Source of the DNA: CAMASH01 sp041746635
GTDB taxonomy: Bacteria; Verrucomicrobiota; Verrucomicrobiia; Chthoniobacterales; Terrimicrobiaceae
Assembly (NCBI GenBank): GCA_041746635.1
Contig: JBGTGQ010000066.1
Span: 1-64,000 of the forward strand
Direction of reading: 5' to 3'
Length of the DNA stretch: 64,000 nt
Shown here: positions 61,561-64,000 of the stretch, piece after piece
How positions within the stretch are numbered: the first letter of the stretch is position 1
Layout: the number at the start of each line of letters is the position of its first letter
The notes under the pieces: generated by a model
The model's input: the letters and a program-made list of their open reading frames with translations, nothing else
What the model was told of the DNA's origin: nothing
Databases searched by the model: none
Position numbers and translations under genes: made by a program

Positions 61561-61656
61561 ACGCCCAGACTCTAATATAATACAGCGAATGTCGGCCCGA
61601 GTGGCAAGAACGCAAAACCCGTCACCACCCAAGCACGACCAAGGCAAATAAGCCGC

Positions 61657-64000
61657 CTAATTGGCCGCTGGCTCTGGCTCGGAAGCCGGCGTGAGTGTGT
61701 GGAAAGCCAGCTTCTCGCCCTCCCGTTTGACTTGGATGGTCTCACCCGATTTGATGTTGCCTCTCAGCAATTCTTCCGCCACGGGATCTTCCAGATATTT
61801 CTCCACGGCACGTCGCATCGGACGGGCTCCGTATTGGGGATCATAGCCCTTCTCAATAATGAACTCCTTGGCCGAATCATCCAACTGAATGTGAATGTTT
61901 CGGGTGCGGATGCGCTCGACCACCTTGGAGACCTCCAAGTCCACGATCGTAATGAGATCGGGTTTGGTCAGCGTGTGGAAGACAATGATGTCATCCAGCC
62001 GGTTGAGAAACTCGGGTTTGAACACGCGCTTGGTCTCATCAAGAATCTTTTCCCGCATGTTGTCGTAGTTGTCGTCCAGCTTCGGAGCGCCAAAACCTAG
62101 CGTCGTCTGTTTCTTGATCAATTCAGCCCCGACATTCGAGGTCATGATGATGATCGTGTTGCGGAAGTCGATCTTGCGTCCGAGCGAGTCCGTGACTTTG
62201 CCCTCTTCGAGGATTTGCAGGAGCAAATGCATCACATCGGGGTGCGCTTTTTCGATTTCGTCAAAAAGCACCACGGAATAGGGACGGCGGCGAACGGCCT
62301 CCGAGAGTTGGCCTCCTTCTTCATAACCGACGTAGCCGGGAGGCGAACCGATCAGGCGCGAGGCGGTGAATTTCTCCATGTACTCGGACATGTCGATCTG
62401 GATCAACGCATCGGGATCGCCAAACATGAATTCGGCCAAAGTGCGGGCGAGAAAGGTTTTTCCCACTCCGGTCGGCCCGAGGAAAACAAAGGAACCGATG
62501 GGACGCCGGGGGTCCTTGAGATCGGCCCGGGAGCGGCGCAAAGCCTTGCTGATGGCGATGACAGCTTCTTCCTGTCCAATGACCTTGCCCTTGAGTTCCT
62601 TCTCCATGGTGAGGAGTTTCTGGGTTTCGTGCTGCTCCATGCGGGAAAGGGGCACACCGGTCCACTTGGACACGACGTGCATGATTTCGTCCTCCGTGAC
62701 CACGACCTCCTTCTCCTCCTTGTTGGCGCGCCATTCGGAAAGAATCCCGTCGAGACGGTCCTTGGTCTGCTTTTCGTTGTCGCGCAGGGAGGCCGCTTTT
62801 TCGAAGTCTTGGGCCTTGATTGCGGCTTCCTTGTCGATGCGAATGGTTTCGATTTCCGCCTCGATTTCTTTAACGTTCGGCGGACGGGTCATGGCCGCAA
62901 TGCGGGCGCGGGAACCGGCCTCATCCATCACGTCAATGGCCTTGTCGGGCAGGAAACGACCGGTAAGGTAGCGATCGGACAGCTTGGCGGCGGATTCGAT
63001 TGCCTCGTCCATGATCCGGGCTTTGTGGTGCGCCTCATATTTCGGACGAATGCCTTTGAGGATGAGGATCGTTTCCTCCACGCTGGGAGCTTCGACCTTG
63101 ACGGTTTGAAAGCGGCGCTCGAGTGCGGCGTCCTTCTCTATGTACTTGCGGTATTCGTTGAGCGTAGTGGCACCGATGCACTGGAGTTCGCCACGGGAAA
63201 GCGCGGGCTTGATGATGTTCGAGGCATCCATCGCGCCTTCGGCCGAACCGGCCCCAACGATGGTGTGCAATTCGTCAATGAAAAGCAGTACGTTCTTGTT
63301 GCGTCGAATCTCGTCCATCACGGCCTTGATGCGCTCTTCAAACTGGCCGCGGTATTTCGTGCCGGCCACCATGAGGGCCAGATCAAGGGTAATGACTTTT
63401 TTGTCGCGGAGAAGCTCAGGCACTTCGCCGGCGATGATTTCCTGCGCCAGACCTTCCGCAATGGCGGTCTTGCCCACCCCGGCTTCGCCGATCAACACCG
63501 GATTGTTCTTGGTGCGGCGGCAAAGAATTTGGATCACGCGCTCGATTTCATCAGCGCGGCCAATGACGGGATCGAGTTCGCCTTTTTTAGCCATCTCGGT
63601 GAGATCGCGGCCGAAAGCCCGGAGAGCAGGTGTTTTGCTGTCCTTCTTGCCGCCAGATTCCGCCGGGACGCCCTCGCCTTCCTCCTGCGGGGCAAAGTTC
63701 GGATCGAGTTCTTTGAGAATTTCATTGCGGGTGCGCTCGATATCGACTTCGAGGCTCTTCAAAACGCGCGCGGCCACGCCTTCGCCTTCGCGAAGCAAAC
63801 CGAGAAGTATGTGCTCAGTCCCCACGTAAGAATGCTGCAGGGCCTTGGCTTCCTTGCCGGCCAAGGCGAGAACTTTTTTCACACGGGGCGTGTAGGGAAT
63901 ATTTCCGACCATTTTGGTTTCCGGACCGGAACCCACCTGCTTCTCCACCTCCATCCGGACGGTTTCAAGATCGAGGCCCATCTTCTGCAGCACGTTGACC
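61657..64000 (-). CDS. clpC: ATP-dependent Clp protease ATPase subunit ClpC (partial)
   Basis: The frame stays open to the window edge, so the N-terminal ~70 residues lie outside. What is visible starts in the ClpN domain (GTEHILLGLLREGEGVAARVL). NBD1 has Walker A GEAGVGKTAIAEGLA and LLFIDELHTIVGAG. The UVR-like motif AIKAQDFEKAASLRD in the middle domain and the NBD2 Walker A GPTGVGKTFLARTLA follow. It ends with the C-terminal D2 subdomain. ClpC works with ClpP and adaptor proteins to degrade misfolded proteins. Confidence 0.95.
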   Translation of the reverse strand, partial: VNVLQKMGLDLETVRMEVEKQVGSGPETKMVGNIPYTPRVKKVLALAGKEAKALQHSYVGTEHILLGLLREGEGVAARVLKSLEVDIERTRNEILKELDPNFAPQEEGEGVPAESGGKKDSKTPALRAFGRDLTEMAKKGELDPVIGRADEIERVIQILCRRTKNNPVLIGEAGVGKTAIAEGLAQEIIAGEVPELLRDKKVITLDLALMVAGTKYRGQFEERIKAVMDEIRRNKNVLLFIDELHTIVGAGSAEGAMDASNIIKPALSRGELQCIGATTLNEYRKYIEKDAALERRFQTVKVEAPSVEETILILKGIRPKYEAHHKARIMDEAIESAAKLSDRYLTGRFLPDKAIDVMDEAGSRARIAAMTRPPNVKEIEAEIETIRIDKEAAIKAQDFEKAASLRDNEKQTKDRLDGILSEWRANKEEKEVVVTEDEIMHVVSKWTGVPLSRMEQHETQKLLTMEKELKGKVIGQEEAVIAISKALRRSRADLKDPRRPIGSFVFLGPTGVGKTFLARTLAEFMFGDPDALIQIDMSEYMEKFTASRLIGSPPGYVGYEEGGQLSEAVRRRPYSVVLFDEIEKAHPDVMHLLLQILEEGKVTDSLGRKIDFRNTIIIMTSNVGAELIKKQTTLGFGAPKLDDNYDNMREKILDETKRVFKPEFLNRLDDIIVFHTLTKPDLITIVDLEVSKVVERIRTRNIHIQLDDSAKEFIIEKGYDPQYGARPMRRAVEKYLEDPVAEELLRGNIKSGETIQVKREGEKLAFHTLTPASEPEPAAN

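Overview
The window is a GC-rich (roughly 60 %), gene-dense bacterial chromosome segment with no phage, plasmid, insertion-sequence or CRISPR signature. The cell is clearly diderm: it encodes a secretin-based type II secretion-like machine, an LptF/G-type LPS permease, a LolC/E-type permease and several lipoproteins. The gene set, the spacing habits and the palindromic spacers would fit Verrucomicrobiota or a neighbouring PVC lineage. That placement is an inference from gene content, not a phylogenetic result.

Layout. (1) 1-13126: remains of two related TPR-like genes, a secreted protein of unknown function, then a compact + strand operon for a type II secretion/type IV pilus-like machine: pseudopilins gspG-H-I-J-K, inner-membrane gspL-M, a GspC/PilP-position gene, secretin gspD, ATPase gspE, platform gspF and a small exported protein. 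Most junctions are 4-base ATGA overlaps. (2) 13127-16357: molybdate-type ABC transporter modABC, a decayed spacer, and initiator tRNA-Met on the minus strand. (3) 16408-19918, minus: a polytopic GT39-like membrane protein, an L,D-transpeptidase lipoprotein and a cellulose-synthase-like GT2 enzyme. (4) 20178-33981, mostly minus: transcription/translation block lptF, rplK, rplA, rplJ, rplL, rpoB, rpoC, rpsB, tsf. A glycine-rich RRM gene lies in the opposite orientation between rplK and rplA. (5) 34071-43819: a TraB/TIKI-like membrane protein, a histidine phosphatase, polyamine transporter genes in the order C-D-B without an ATPase, pyruvate kinase, citramalate synthase and two small unknowns, one a degenerate GIY-YIG-like protein. 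(6) 43882-53206: lysS, an MFS pseudogene, a LolC-like permease, an 11-residue-repeat exported protein, tRNA-Arg, a PHP-glycosyltransferase fusion with a DUF2334-type deacetylase, and ftsH. (7) 53360-64000, minus: tandem-ACT protein, glutamate synthase large subunit, fumarase C, an NAD-dependent epimerase-like protein, and clpC, whose 5' end lies outside the window.

How the parts fit. Regions 1 and 3, the LptF and LolC permeases, the PHP-GT4/deacetylase pair and the epimerase all serve envelope biogenesis or secretion. Region 4 is the core gene-expression operon. Regions 5 and 7 hold central metabolism (pyk, fumC, gltB, cimA).

Most unusual: the T2SS-like operon with three linked genes of unknown function, an exported six-unit 11-residue FPD-repeat protein, the rearranged rplK/rplA locus, an initiator tRNA with an A29-U41 pair, and at least four different palindromic spacers.
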